A DNA stretch of 5,354 nucleotides from Burkholderia sp. (GCF_018375725.1 NZ_JAHACR010000286.1:1-5354); one strand, 5' to 3'; counted from the first letter of the stretch, positions 1 to 5,354 are shown. The notes: a model not told the origin generated them from the letters alone. Made by a program: numbers and translations.

Positions 1-1177
1 GCTCGCCCGCACGGGCCGCTTCGACCGCCGCGTTCAGCGCGAGGATGTTGGTCTGGAACGCGATGCTCTCGATGATGCCCGTGATATCGGCGATTTTCGA
101 CGAGCGCTGACCGATCTCGGTCATCGTGTCGACGACGCGCCCGACTACATCGCTGCCGCGCAGCGCGACCTCCGAGGCGTTCGCAGCCAGCGAGCTGGCC
201 TGCTGCGCGTTTTCCGCATTGAGCCGCACCGTCGACGTGAACTCCTCCATTGTCGCGGCCGTTTCCTGCAGCGACGCCGCCTGTTCCTCGGTGCGCTGGC
301 TCAGGTCGAGGTTGCCCGACGCGATCTCGCCGACAGCGGTTCCGATGCTGGTCGACGAATCGCGCACACGGCTCACGATGTCGATGAGCCGCGCATTCAT
401 CGTATGCAATGCGTCGAGCAGGTCGCGCGTCTCGTCATTGCCGGTCACCTCGATGCGGCTGCCGAGATCGCCTTCGGCGACCGTGCGTGCGACGCCGACC
501 GCCGTGCCGATCGGCGAGGTGATCATGCGCGTGATCCACAGCCCGCCCCCGACGGCGACGATGACGGCCAGCACGCTGACCGCGATGAGCACATTGCGCT
601 CCATCGCGTAGCGGTCGGCGAACCTTTGCGCGATCGCCAGCTCGCGTTCGTGCGTGTAGGTCGCGTATGCATCCGTCGCCCGCACCAGCTGCGCGAGCAG
701 CGGGCGGCAGTGATTGTTCATCTCGGCGATCGCCATATCGGTCTTGCCGCTTTGCGCGAGGCTCACGATGTTGAGCGCAACCGGGCCGTAAGCGCTTTCG
801 ATACGCACCATATCGCCTACCAGCTCGCGGCCGCGGTCGGTCGTGTCGGCCGCCTTCGCGATCATCTCCTTCAACTGGGCGAGCCGGTCCTGTACATCCT
901 TGTGCGCGTGCTGCACCTCGGCCAGTTCGACATTCATGTCGGCCGGCTGCGAGACGAGCACGAGATTGCGCGCCGCGATTGCACGCCGGTCGACTGCCAT
1001 GCGGGCCTGGGCGGCCACGTTCGCGCGGGCGTTGATCCCGGTCATGTAGCGGGAGAATTCGTCATTGGTATCGGACAACGCCTTGAGCGCCATGCCCGAG
1101 ACGATCAACACGATTGCGGCGAGCACGCCGAAACCGCCCAGCATTTTTGCCTTGATGGTCATTCTGGCGATTTTCAC
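1..1177 (-). CDS. Methyl-accepting chemotaxis protein, N-terminal part (C-terminus beyond window)
   Basis: Inner-membrane chemoreceptor that senses a periplasmic signal and controls the CheA/CheW kinase complex. The first 392 residues are visible. A short cytoplasmic start is followed by TM1 (about 13-34), a periplasmic helical domain (about 35-194) of the size and style of the four-helix-bundle MCP domain, TM2 (about 196-215, rich in V/A/I/G), and a HAMP domain (about 217-268). The methylation helix then contains LSQRTEEQAASLQETAATME. The fragment ends in the start of the conserved signalling tip, FQTNILALNAAVEAARAGE (374-392). The remaining tip, second methylation helix and any CheR-tethering pentapeptide lie outside. 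I chose GTG at 1177 because AAGAGG lies 6 nt upstream; the in-frame ATG codons at 1162 and 1144 lack a comparable site. A sigma-28 promoter lies upstream, so it probably belongs to the late flagellar regulon. The ligand cannot be read from the sequence. Family call is very secure; the start is fairly secure. Confidence 0.96.
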   Translation of the reverse strand, partial: MKIARMTIKAKMLGGFGVLAAIVLIVSGMALKALSDTNDEFSRYMTGINARANVAAQARMAVDRRAIAARNLVLVSQPADMNVELAEVQHAHKDVQDRLAQLKEMIAKAADTTDRGRELVGDMVRIESAYGPVALNIVSLAQSGKTDMAIAEMNNHCRPLLAQLVRATDAYATYTHERELAIAQRFADRYAMERNVLIAVSVLAVIVAVGGGLWITRMITSPIGTAVGVARTVAEGDLGSRIEVTGNDETRDLLDALHTMNARLIDIVSRVRDSSTSIGTAVGEIASGNLDLSQRTEEQAASLQETAATMEEFTSTVRLNAENAQQASSLAANASEVALRGSDVVGRVVDTMTEIGQRSSKIADITGIIESIAFQTNILALNAAVEAARAGE

Positions 1178-1183
1178 TGTGAG

Positions 1184-1189
1184 CCTCTT
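1184..1189 (-). promoter_or_regulatory. Ribosome binding site deciding the GTG start of the chemoreceptor
   Basis: On the minus strand AAGAGG is followed by CTCACA and then GTG. The 6-nt spacing favours the GTG at 1177 over the downstream ATG codons, which are preceded by no purine-rich site. Confidence 0.6.
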
Positions 1190-1246
1190 GCACGAATGGA
1201 TGCCAGTGGAGGAAATTCCGCGACAGGAACGCGTGTCGTGCCGGCA

Positions 1247-1273
1247 TTAACGGGAAAAATGACCGCATCTTGA
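1247..1273 (-). promoter_or_regulatory. Sigma-28 (FliA) type promoter for the chemoreceptor gene
   Basis: The minus strand reads TCAAGATG, 11 bases, then CCCGTTAA. Against the flagellar sigma consensus TAAAGTTT-N11-GCCGATAA this matches 5 of 8 and 6 of 8 positions with exactly the standard spacing. TCAAG is, from general knowledge, a common -35 variant in Pseudomonas and related bacteria. Transcription would begin near 1240, giving a leader of about 60 nt before the GTG at 1177. Chemoreceptor genes are typical members of this regulon, which supports the call. Confidence 0.7.
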
Positions 1274-1413
1274 CTGCTCCTGAACCCTTATTTTTCTTTT
1301 TTCCCCGGATATTGCGGACGGCCGGGCGCGCAATTAGGGAACTGCGGCGCCGGGGCATTCGTCTCTGCAATGCACATCAGTCGACCGCCGCTTTCCTTAG
1401 CAGGAAATCGCGT

Positions 1414-1442
1414 TTGTCTCGCGGCGATGGCTACCGTATCGT
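1414..1442 (+). promoter_or_regulatory. Candidate sigma-70 promoter for the substrate-binding protein gene
   Basis: TTGTCT, a 17-base spacer and TATCGT match 4 of 6 consensus positions in each hexamer. The position would give a leader of roughly 50 nt before the ATG at 1502 and would exclude the in-frame ATG at 1370. There is no extended -10 motif, and matches of this quality occur by chance, so this is only the best candidate seen. Confidence 0.25.
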
Positions 1443-1451
1443 CCCCATTCC

Positions 1452-1478
1452 GAGCGGCCCGTTGTGGGCCTGACGCTC
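1452..1478 (+). promoter_or_regulatory. Leader hairpin upstream of the substrate-binding protein gene
   Basis: GAGC and GGCCC (1452-1460) can pair with GGGCC (1466-1470) and GCTC (1475-1478). This gives nine base pairs with a 5-nt loop GTTGT and a 4-nt bulge TGAC on the 3' side. It ends 24 bases before the ATG and is not followed by a T-run, so it is not a standard terminator. A regulatory role is unproven. Confidence 0.25.
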
Positions 1479-1501
1479 ACCCGTCCACCCTTTTGGAGAC
1501 C

Positions 1502-2470
1502 ATGTTGCTGAACCGAATCGTCATGGGATTCGTGCTGGCGCTCGCCGCGCAGCCGGGCATCGCGAAGGACACCGTCACGCTGCGCGTCGGTGATCAGAAC
1601 TACTTCAACATTCAGGCGTCGATGGAGGCGTCCGGCGTCCTCAAGGATCTGCCTTACACCATCGAATGGAAGCATTTCCAGGCTGCCGCGCCTGTTGCCG
1701 AAAGCCTGAACGGCAACGCGCTCGACGTCGGCTTCCTCGGCGATTCCCCGCTGCTCACGCTCGCGGCGCGGGGCGCGCCGGTCAAGGTCATCGCGGTGTC
1801 CCGCCAGAACCTCGATGGTGTCGCGATTGTCGTGCCGGGAAATTCGCCGGTGCGTTCGATTGCCGACCTGCGCGGCAAAACCATCGCCGTGTGGCGCGGC
1901 GCATGGAGTCAGCAGCTTGTCCTGCGTGCGCTCGAGCATGCGGGGCTGCGCGCCGATGCGGTCAAGTATGCGTACCTGATGCCGATCGATGCGACCAATG
2001 CGCTTGCGAACGGCTCGGTCGATGCGGTGTCGCTCTGGGAGCCGTTCGTCAGCACGTTGACGCTGCGGCAGGGCGCACGGCCCGTCGTCACCGCGCAGGG
2101 ACTGATGCCTGCGCTCAGTTTCGTCGCGGCGAACACGCAAGCCGTGAACGGCAAGCGCGCGGAGATCACCGATTTCCTGCGCCGGGTCATCGCCGCGCGG
2201 CAATGGGTCGACAGCCATCCTCGGGAATATGCGGAGCGCTGGGCGAAATACGCGAAGCTGGAGCCGGATGTCGCGTACCGCTGGCTCGACAACGCGCACC
2301 AGCATATCGGCCCGGTCGATGCGGAGGCGGTGAAGGACGCGCAGAATACCGCCGATTTCCTGCATAAGGCCGGCGTGATCCCGAATGCATACGATACGTC
2401 GACGCTCCTCGACCGCTCGTATGCCGGCGTATTCGCCACGCCGACGCAAAAGACGGCCGCGGCCCGATAA
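1502..2470 (+). CDS. ABC transporter substrate-binding protein, SsuA/NMT1-like (aliphatic sulfonate/nitrate/taurine family)
   Basis: Periplasmic binding protein of 322 residues that would deliver a small organic solute to an ABC importer. Residues 1-21 are a Sec signal peptide: NR near the start, hydrophobic core IVMGFVLALAA, likely cleavage after GIA-21. The mature protein shows family landmarks: LRVGDQ (27-32), LDVGFLGDSPLLTLAARG (74-91), GVAIVVPGNSPVRSIADLRG (106-125), LPxDA-like LMPIDATNALANGSVDAVSLWEP (159-181), and a helical C-terminal lobe. These resemble SsuA-type sulfonate proteins more than thiamine-precursor or nitrate proteins, but the exact ligand is not readable. I chose the ATG at 1502 because it gives a clean signal peptide and follows GGAG, although only 3 nt away; an in-frame ATG at 1523 is an alternative. 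A 44-residue upstream extension to 1370 has no signal-like character. No permease or ATPase gene adjoins it: a chemoreceptor diverges upstream and a deacylase converges downstream. Confidence 0.9.
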   Translation: MLLNRIVMGFVLALAAQPGIAKDTVTLRVGDQNYFNIQASMEASGVLKDLPYTIEWKHFQAAAPVAESLNGNALDVGFLGDSPLLTLAARGAPVKVIAVSRQNLDGVAIVVPGNSPVRSIADLRGKTIAVWRGAWSQQLVLRALEHAGLRADAVKYAYLMPIDATNALANGSVDAVSLWEPFVSTLTLRQGARPVVTAQGLMPALSFVAANTQAVNGKRAEITDFLRRVIAARQWVDSHPREYAERWAKYAKLEPDVAYRWLDNAHQHIGPVDAEAVKDAQNTADFLHKAGVIPNAYDTSTLLDRSYAGVFATPTQKTAAAR

Positions 2471-2585
2471 ACGCACCGACGCCGGTGTCGCGCAATGTCG
2501 TGAAGGGCGGCGGCGATGCGGCATGCTGCGCACGCTGCCTGCCAGTCCGCACGCCGACCCGCGACCCGCTCGGACGCAGCCGCGC

Positions 2586-3611
2586 TCAGGCCGGCGCAGC
2601 CGTCGGCTCGGCCAGCTGGAACAGGCAGTCGCCGCGCTGCACTTGCGCCGGAACGCGCTTGCAGACCACTTCGCCGTCACCGGCGAAACGACAGAGCACC
2701 GGTTCACGCAGCGGCGTCTCCGGGAAGTGGATCCAGGCGGCGGGCTGTCCTGCGCGCACCTGATCGCCAAGCTCGACGAGCGGCTCGTACACTCCGCGCT
2801 CGTAGGCATAGACGAAGTGACGATCGTCATCGACGCGCATGAAGCGCGTGACGGCCGGCGGCGCATCCGGCACGAGCGGACCGCGCAGCAGGCCGATGAA
2901 GCCCAGGTAATGCAGCAGGCCGTGACGGCCCAGCCGGATCAGCGCCGGATTCGACATGCCGGCGCCGCCCAGCTCGGTCACGATCGAGATCGCGCCTTGC
3001 CGGCGCGCAGCCGATGCTGAATGGACGGGGTTCGGTGCGTGCAGCAGTGCACTCGGCAAGCCGAACGCGATCAGCAGCGCCTTGAGCCGCGCCGCCTCGT
3101 CAGCGTCGAGCGGATCGATCGCGAGCATGTTGCCGCCGTGATACAGCAGCGAACTGCCGCCCGAATGCAGGTCGACGAGATATTGCGCGCGGGACAGCAG
3201 CGCATGCTCGATGTAATGCGCGATCGTTTGCGTCGGCGAACCGGTCGCGTCGCCCGGGAAGCTGCGGTTCAGGTTGCCGTTGTCGAGCGGCGACACACGC
3301 TGCCCCGCCTCCGCCGCCGGGAAATTCGCCATCGGCAGCAGGATCAGCTGCCCTGTGACCATGTCCGGCTCGATCTCGCGCATCAGTTGCGACACGATGA
3401 TCTGGCCTTCGTATTCGTCGCCGTGGTTGCCCGCCATCACGAGCGCGACCGGGCCGTCGCCGTGGCGGATCGACGCGATCGGAATCGGCAGCCAGCCGTA
3501 TGCGGAGCGGTGTACCGAATGCGGCAGACGCAGATACCCCGCATGCTTGCCCTGCGCATCGAGATCGATTTCGCAGTGGATCGGGTTACGTGAGCTGGCG
3601 GCGTGAGTCAT
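2586..3611 (-). CDS. Succinylglutamate desuccinylase/aspartoacylase family zinc deacylase (M14-like)
   Basis: Cytoplasmic zinc enzyme of 341 residues predicted to hydrolyse an amide bond of an N-acylated amino acid. The zinc site is visible as GNHGDE (61-66; ligands H63 and E66) plus H149 in VDLHSGG. NGNLNRSFPG (111-120) supplies the conserved substrate-binding Asn/Arg, and E213 in VTELGG is the expected catalytic glutamate. A beta-rich C-terminal region (about 255-336, with GVYEPLVELGDQVRAGQP and QRGDCLFQLA) matches the usual C-terminal barrel. The sequence style resembles the DoeB group (N-acetyl-diaminobutyrate deacetylase of ectoine breakdown) more than classical AstE, but no doeA, doeX or ast genes are here, so the substrate stays open. 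The ATG at 3611 fits the family's N-terminus, yet there is no clear Shine-Dalgarno sequence; a hairpin lies there instead. It converges with the binding-protein gene across 115 bases with no U-tract terminator. Confidence 0.92.
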   Translation of the reverse strand: MTHAASSRNPIHCEIDLDAQGKHAGYLRLPHSVHRSAYGWLPIPIASIRHGDGPVALVMAGNHGDEYEGQIIVSQLMREIEPDMVTGQLILLPMANFPAAEAGQRVSPLDNGNLNRSFPGDATGSPTQTIAHYIEHALLSRAQYLVDLHSGGSSLLYHGGNMLAIDPLDADEAARLKALLIAFGLPSALLHAPNPVHSASAARRQGAISIVTELGGAGMSNPALIRLGRHGLLHYLGFIGLLRGPLVPDAPPAVTRFMRVDDDRHFVYAYERGVYEPLVELGDQVRAGQPAAWIHFPETPLREPVLCRFAGDGEVVCKRVPAQVQRGDCLFQLAEPTAAPA

Positions 3612-3621
3612 GATCGATGTG

Positions 3622-3639
3622 GCATACGGGCGCGTATGC
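3622..3639 (-). promoter_or_regulatory. Hairpin in the leader of the deacylase gene
   Basis: GCATACG (3622-3628) and CGTATGC (3633-3639) form a perfect 7-bp stem with a 4-nt loop. In the minus-strand transcript it ends 10 nt before the start codon, occupying the place where a Shine-Dalgarno sequence would normally be. It could influence translation or serve as a protein-binding palindrome; neither is shown. Confidence 0.4.
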
Positions 3640-3684
3640 GGGCATCTTATCGGGAAACATGGCGGGCGGGTCAGGCGAAGGCGG

Positions 3685-3716
3685 CCCGACCGGTTTCATG
3701 CGTGAAACCGGTCGGG
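3685..3716. repeat. Perfect 14-bp inverted repeat, possible transcription terminator or operator
   Basis: CCCGACCGGTTTCA (3685-3698), loop TGCG, then TGAAACCGGTCGGG (3703-3716). The stem is perfect over 14 base pairs and very stable. It lies 75 bases beyond the stop of the small gene and 73 bases before the start of the deacylase gene, both on the minus strand, so termination between the two units is the simplest reading. Neither strand has a T-run after the stem, so it is not a canonical Rho-independent terminator. Confidence 0.6.
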
Positions 3717-3791
3717 TGCGACGACGGCATCGCGCAGACCGGGCTTGGCCTGCTGCGGCGTGCCTTTGCGGGGAACAGCGCGCGTGCGGCG

Positions 3792-4064
3792 TCAACGGCC
3801 GTCTGTTTCCGCTTCGATACGTCCCTCTTCCCAGACCGCCCACAAGCGGCTGCCTGCGCGATACGGATTCGCACGGCGGGCGAAGTAATCGTCGACGCCC
3901 TGGCGGTACGCGCCGTACAGCGTCAATGGCGGATCCTGCACGCATGCGGCCTCGCGCATGGCGGGGCGGCGATCGGACGTCAGGCGCCTGATCAACGATG
4001 CGCCGTCGATCACCTTCAATTCGTTGATCGGTTCGTTCCGGCTGACGACTTCGACGGTATCCAT
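3792..4064 (-). CDS. Small protein with Rmf/CrpP-like C-terminal motif
   Basis: A 90-residue soluble protein with no signal peptide or membrane segment. It is very probably a real gene: GGAGGGAG lies 6 nt before the ATG, and a sigma-54 promoter is correctly placed upstream. The N-terminal half (1-45) is not recognised. The C-terminal half reads AYRQG (52-56), NPY (66-68), GS (71-72), then W75, W78 and EG (80-81). This recalls the ribosome modulation factor/CrpP family pattern of AxxxG, (C/N)PY and WxxGW, which in Rmf binds ribosomes to form inactive 100S dimers in stationary phase. The spacing between AYRQG and NPY is shorter than in Rmf, and the second W of WxxGW is replaced, so ribosome binding is inference only. 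It is followed by a perfect hairpin at 3685-3716 and is preceded on the same strand by a diguanylate cyclase gene 279 bases away. It could instead be an unrelated conserved hypothetical. Confidence 0.75.
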   Translation of the reverse strand: MDTVEVVSRNEPINELKVIDGASLIRRLTSDRRPAMREAACVQDPPLTLYGAYRQGVDDYFARRANPYRAGSRLWAVWEEGRIEAETDGR

Positions 4065-4070
4065 GTTGTG

Positions 4071-4078
4071 CTCCCTCC
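4071..4078 (-). promoter_or_regulatory. Strong ribosome binding site of the small Rmf-like gene
   Basis: The minus strand reads GGAGGGAG, then CACAAC and ATG. This near-ideal Shine-Dalgarno sequence with 6-nt spacing fixes the start at 4064 and supports efficient translation. Confidence 0.8.
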
Positions 4079-4097
4079 ACTTCGTTATTCAGAGGTG

Positions 4098-4113
4098 AGC
4101 AATAAAAGTGCCA
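4098..4113 (-). promoter_or_regulatory. Sigma-54 (RpoN) promoter for the small Rmf-like gene
   Basis: The minus strand reads TGGCACTTTTATTGCT. It matches the sigma-54 consensus TGGCACG-N4-TTGCT at every defined position except the G after TGGCAC, and the invariant GG (-24) and GC (-12) are separated by exactly 10 bases. Transcription would start near 4087, leaving a leader of about 23 nt that contains the ribosome binding site. Sigma-54 promoters are silent without an ATP-hydrolysing enhancer-binding protein, for which a candidate site lies upstream at 4185-4208. Confidence 0.82.
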
Positions 4114-4184
4114 TGGTCGAAATCGTGCCCGCCGTCCGGTTTTGGCGGGCTTCTGCATCGCATATAGCGTCATGCGGCCGGCGA

Positions 4185-4208
4185 TGTTACGGAACATGTA
4201 ACGTGACA
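4185..4208. promoter_or_regulatory. Tandem TGT-N6-ACA dyads, candidate enhancer-binding-protein site
   Basis: On the minus strand TGTCACGTTACA (4197-4208) directly abuts TGTTCCGTAACA (4185-4196). Each 12-mer matches its own reverse complement at 10 of 12 positions, and the two agree with each other at 9 of 12. They lie about 100-120 bases upstream of the predicted sigma-54 start site, the usual range for activator sites acting by DNA looping. The activator is not identifiable; the sequence does not match the NtrC consensus as I know it. Confidence 0.5.
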
Positions 4209-4343
4209 CCGAGTGCGCGCGCCGGACATCGGCTGCGACATATCGCGTGGATGAAACAGGAGCGGGGCGGCGCAATGGCCGACATCGAGACGATCAGCAC
4301 CGTGCGCGACGCGCGTGTGCCACGAGTACCGCGCGTGCTGCCG

Positions 4344-5354
4344 CTAACCGGCCGCGGCGGGGGCGGCGCGCTTCCTGCCGCTCGAATAAAAGCGATACAT
4401 GCCCTTGCCGGACGACTTCGCTTCATACAGCGCGCTGTCGGCTTGCCGGATCAATTCCTCGGGCGTGTCGCCATCGCCGTCGAGCGCGATGCCGATGCTG
4501 ATTCCGAGGCTGACCGTCTCGCCGATCGACAGACGGTAGGGCGCGGAAATCTGCCGGATGATCCGTGCGGCGAGGATTGCGCACGCCTGCATCGTCGTGT
4601 CCTCGATCGCGACGACGAACTCGTCGCCGCCGACCCGCGCCGCCAGCTTGCCCTGCGGCAGCGTCATCGTGAGGCGCGCCGCAACCTGCGTCAGCACATC
4701 GTCGCCGGCTTGATGGCCGAACCGGTCGTTGATCGCCTTGAAACCGTCCAGGTCCAGATACATCACGGCCAGCGCGACGCCATAACGTCCCGCGCGTCGC
4801 GCCAGCATCCGCTTCAGCTCCGCATACAACTCGTGCCGGTTGGGCAGTCCTGTCAGCGCGTCGTGCCGCGCCAGGTGGCGAATATGCTTTTCGGCGCGCC
4901 GACGCACGGTGACATCCTCGACGATGACGACCGCGCTGCCGTCCGGCACGTGATGACGCGTCATCTCCAGTACCCGTCCATCGGCGAGCACGAGTTCGAG
5001 CGGCACCAGTTCGCGGCTCAGCCACATATGGCAGCACGTCGCGAGGTCTGCCGCGTCCGGCTCCGTGACATGGTCGACGCCGAGCGCCGCAATCACATCG
5101 GGAAACAGCGTGTTCAGCATGATCTCGCGCGGCGAGCCGAACAACTGCGCGGTGCGCCGGTTCGCGACGATCACCCGGTTCTCGCCGTCGATCATGCACA
5201 GGCCGTGCGGCATATATGTCAGCGCGGCGTCGAAGCGCGCGACGAGTTCCGCATTGCGCTGTCGCGCCGCGATCAACGCGACCAGCACCTTGTAATGGCG
5301 CTGGACGACCGTGCGCATCGCGGCGATGTAGATGGCGATCGGCGGCAGCAGCAG
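4344..5354 (-). CDS. Membrane-linked PAS-GGDEF diguanylate cyclase, C-terminal part (N-terminus beyond window)
   Basis: Enzyme predicted to make cyclic di-GMP from two GTP. The 336 visible residues, numbered from the window edge, begin with the end of a probable membrane segment (LLLPPIAIYIAAM, 1-13). A helical linker follows, then a PAS domain (about 42-149; FDAALTYMPHGLCMIDGENR, a PAS-7-like start) and a GGDEF domain (about 162-324). Catalytic features are intact: metal Asp201 in YLDLD, nucleotide-binding N209 and D218 in GHQAGDD, the signature GGDEF at 242-246, and ADSALYEAKSSGKG near the end. The inhibitory I-site RxxD expected just before the signature is replaced by PQGK (233-236), suggesting loss of product inhibition. 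No EAL domain follows; the protein ends in a short Ala/Pro-rich tail. The frame stays open to the window edge, and the ATG at 5318 has no ribosome binding site, so the true start is outside. The sensory input is not visible. Confidence 0.94.
   Translation of the reverse strand: MLLPPIAIYIAAMRTVVQRHYKVLVALIAARQRNAELVARFDAALTYMPHGLCMIDGENRVIVANRRTAQLFGSPREIMLNTLFPDVIAALGVDHVTEPDAADLATCCHMWLSRELVPLELVLADGRVLEMTRHHVPDGSAVVIVEDVTVRRRAEKHIRHLARHDALTGLPNRHELYAELKRMLARRAGRYGVALAVMYLDLDGFKAINDRFGHQAGDDVLTQVAARLTMTLPQGKLAARVGGDEFVVAIEDTTMQACAILAARIIRQISAPYRLSIGETVSLGISIGIALDGDGDTPEELIRQADSALYEAKSSGKGMYRFYSSGRKRAAPAAAG

Larger units (their letters stand above)
1178..1501. other. Divergent intergenic region between chemoreceptor and binding-protein genes
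   Basis: This 324-base gap separates two divergently transcribed genes. It holds the sigma-28 promoter of the chemoreceptor, a pyrimidine-rich, AT-rich tract at about 1288-1305, a weak candidate promoter at 1414-1442 and a leader hairpin at 1452-1478 for the rightward gene. Reading frames that cross it lack ribosome binding sites and protein-like composition. I see no RNA gene or recognisable riboswitch. Confidence 0.7.

Noticed and set aside
404..1273. 289-residue plus-strand open frame across the chemoreceptor gene
   Set aside because: Arg/His/Asp-rich shadow of the chemoreceptor on the opposite strand; it has no ribosome binding site or recognisable motif.
1270..1298. TTGACT as a -35 element for the rightward gene
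   Set aside because: It matches 5 of 6, but the -10 at 17 bases (TTTCTT) is poor, and these bases coincide with the -35 of the sigma-28 promoter on the other strand.
1370..1501. N-terminal extension of the binding protein starting at the ATG at 1370
   Set aside because: It would add 44 residues in front of a well-formed signal peptide, has no ribosome binding site, and precedes the best promoter candidate.
2471..2585. Terminator between the convergent binding-protein and deacylase genes
   Set aside because: Only a 5-bp stem (CACCG/CGGTG at 2474-2487) and other short GC pairings are present; none is followed by a T-run on either strand.
1397..2866. 489-residue minus-strand open frame antisense to the binding-protein gene and overlapping the deacylase gene
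   Set aside because: Its product is Arg/Pro/His-rich and low in hydrophobic order, as expected from the opposite strand of GC-rich coding DNA. The plus-strand gene has clear family motifs and a signal peptide.
3647..3654. Sigma-28 promoter for the deacylase gene based on CCCGATAA
   Set aside because: The eight bases at the -35 position (TGACCCGC) match the consensus at only two positions.
4084..4113. Nine-codon leader peptide MALLLLTSE ending before the small gene
   Set aside because: No ribosome binding site precedes it, and its ATG overlaps the -24 element of the sigma-54 promoter, so it would not be on that transcript.
3586..4275. 229-residue minus-strand open frame spanning the small gene, both hairpins and the sigma-54 promoter
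   Set aside because: It is Arg-rich, runs through the regulatory elements and lies in another frame from the well-supported 90-residue gene.
4187..4426. 79-residue minus-strand open frame overlapping the end of the cyclase gene
   Set aside because: Ser/Arg/Pro-rich out-of-frame shadow with no ribosome binding site.

Overview
The window is GC-rich throughout, and the codon third positions are strongly G/C. It carries a four-helix-bundle chemoreceptor, a membrane-linked diguanylate cyclase and a SsuA-like binding protein. Together these suggest a motile betaproteobacterium of the Burkholderia/Paraburkholderia type. That assignment is inference from composition and protein style; no marker gene is present.

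Layout, left to right. (1) Bases 1-1177, minus strand: the N-terminal 392 residues of a methyl-accepting chemotaxis protein, cut by the window edge just inside the signalling tip. A good sigma-28 (FliA-type) promoter lies upstream at 1247-1273. (2) Bases 1178-1501: a 324-base divergent intergenic region with the chemoreceptor promoter, a weak candidate sigma-70 promoter and a leader hairpin for the next gene. (3) Bases 1502-2470, plus strand: a secreted SsuA/NMT1-type ABC substrate-binding protein with no permease or ATPase gene beside it. (4) Bases 2586-3611, minus strand: a zinc-dependent deacylase of the succinylglutamate desuccinylase/aspartoacylase (M14) family, convergent with the binding-protein gene. 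(5) Bases 3612-3791: a leader region with two hairpins, one a perfect 14-bp stem. (6) Bases 3792-4064, minus strand: a 90-residue protein whose C-terminal half resembles the Rmf/CrpP family. (7) Bases 4065-4343: its control region. (8) Bases 4344-5354, minus strand: the C-terminal 336 residues of a PAS-GGDEF diguanylate cyclase running off the right edge.

The most noteworthy element is the control region of the small gene. It has a full-match sigma-54 (RpoN) promoter, TGGCACT-N4-TTGCT with exact GG/GC spacing, placed so that the transcript would begin about 23 nt before the start codon. A strong Shine-Dalgarno sequence lies in that leader. About 100 bp upstream are two abutting 12-bp near-palindromes of the form TGT-N6-ACA, where an RpoN enhancer-binding protein would be expected to bind. 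This reads as a dedicated activator-controlled switch for a small, possibly ribosome-associated protein.

The genes do not form one operon. The chemoreceptor and diguanylate cyclase belong to motility and lifestyle signalling. The binding protein and deacylase look like nutrient-uptake and catabolic genes. The divergent placement of a periplasmic binding protein beside a chemoreceptor permits, but does not prove, a sensing partnership.
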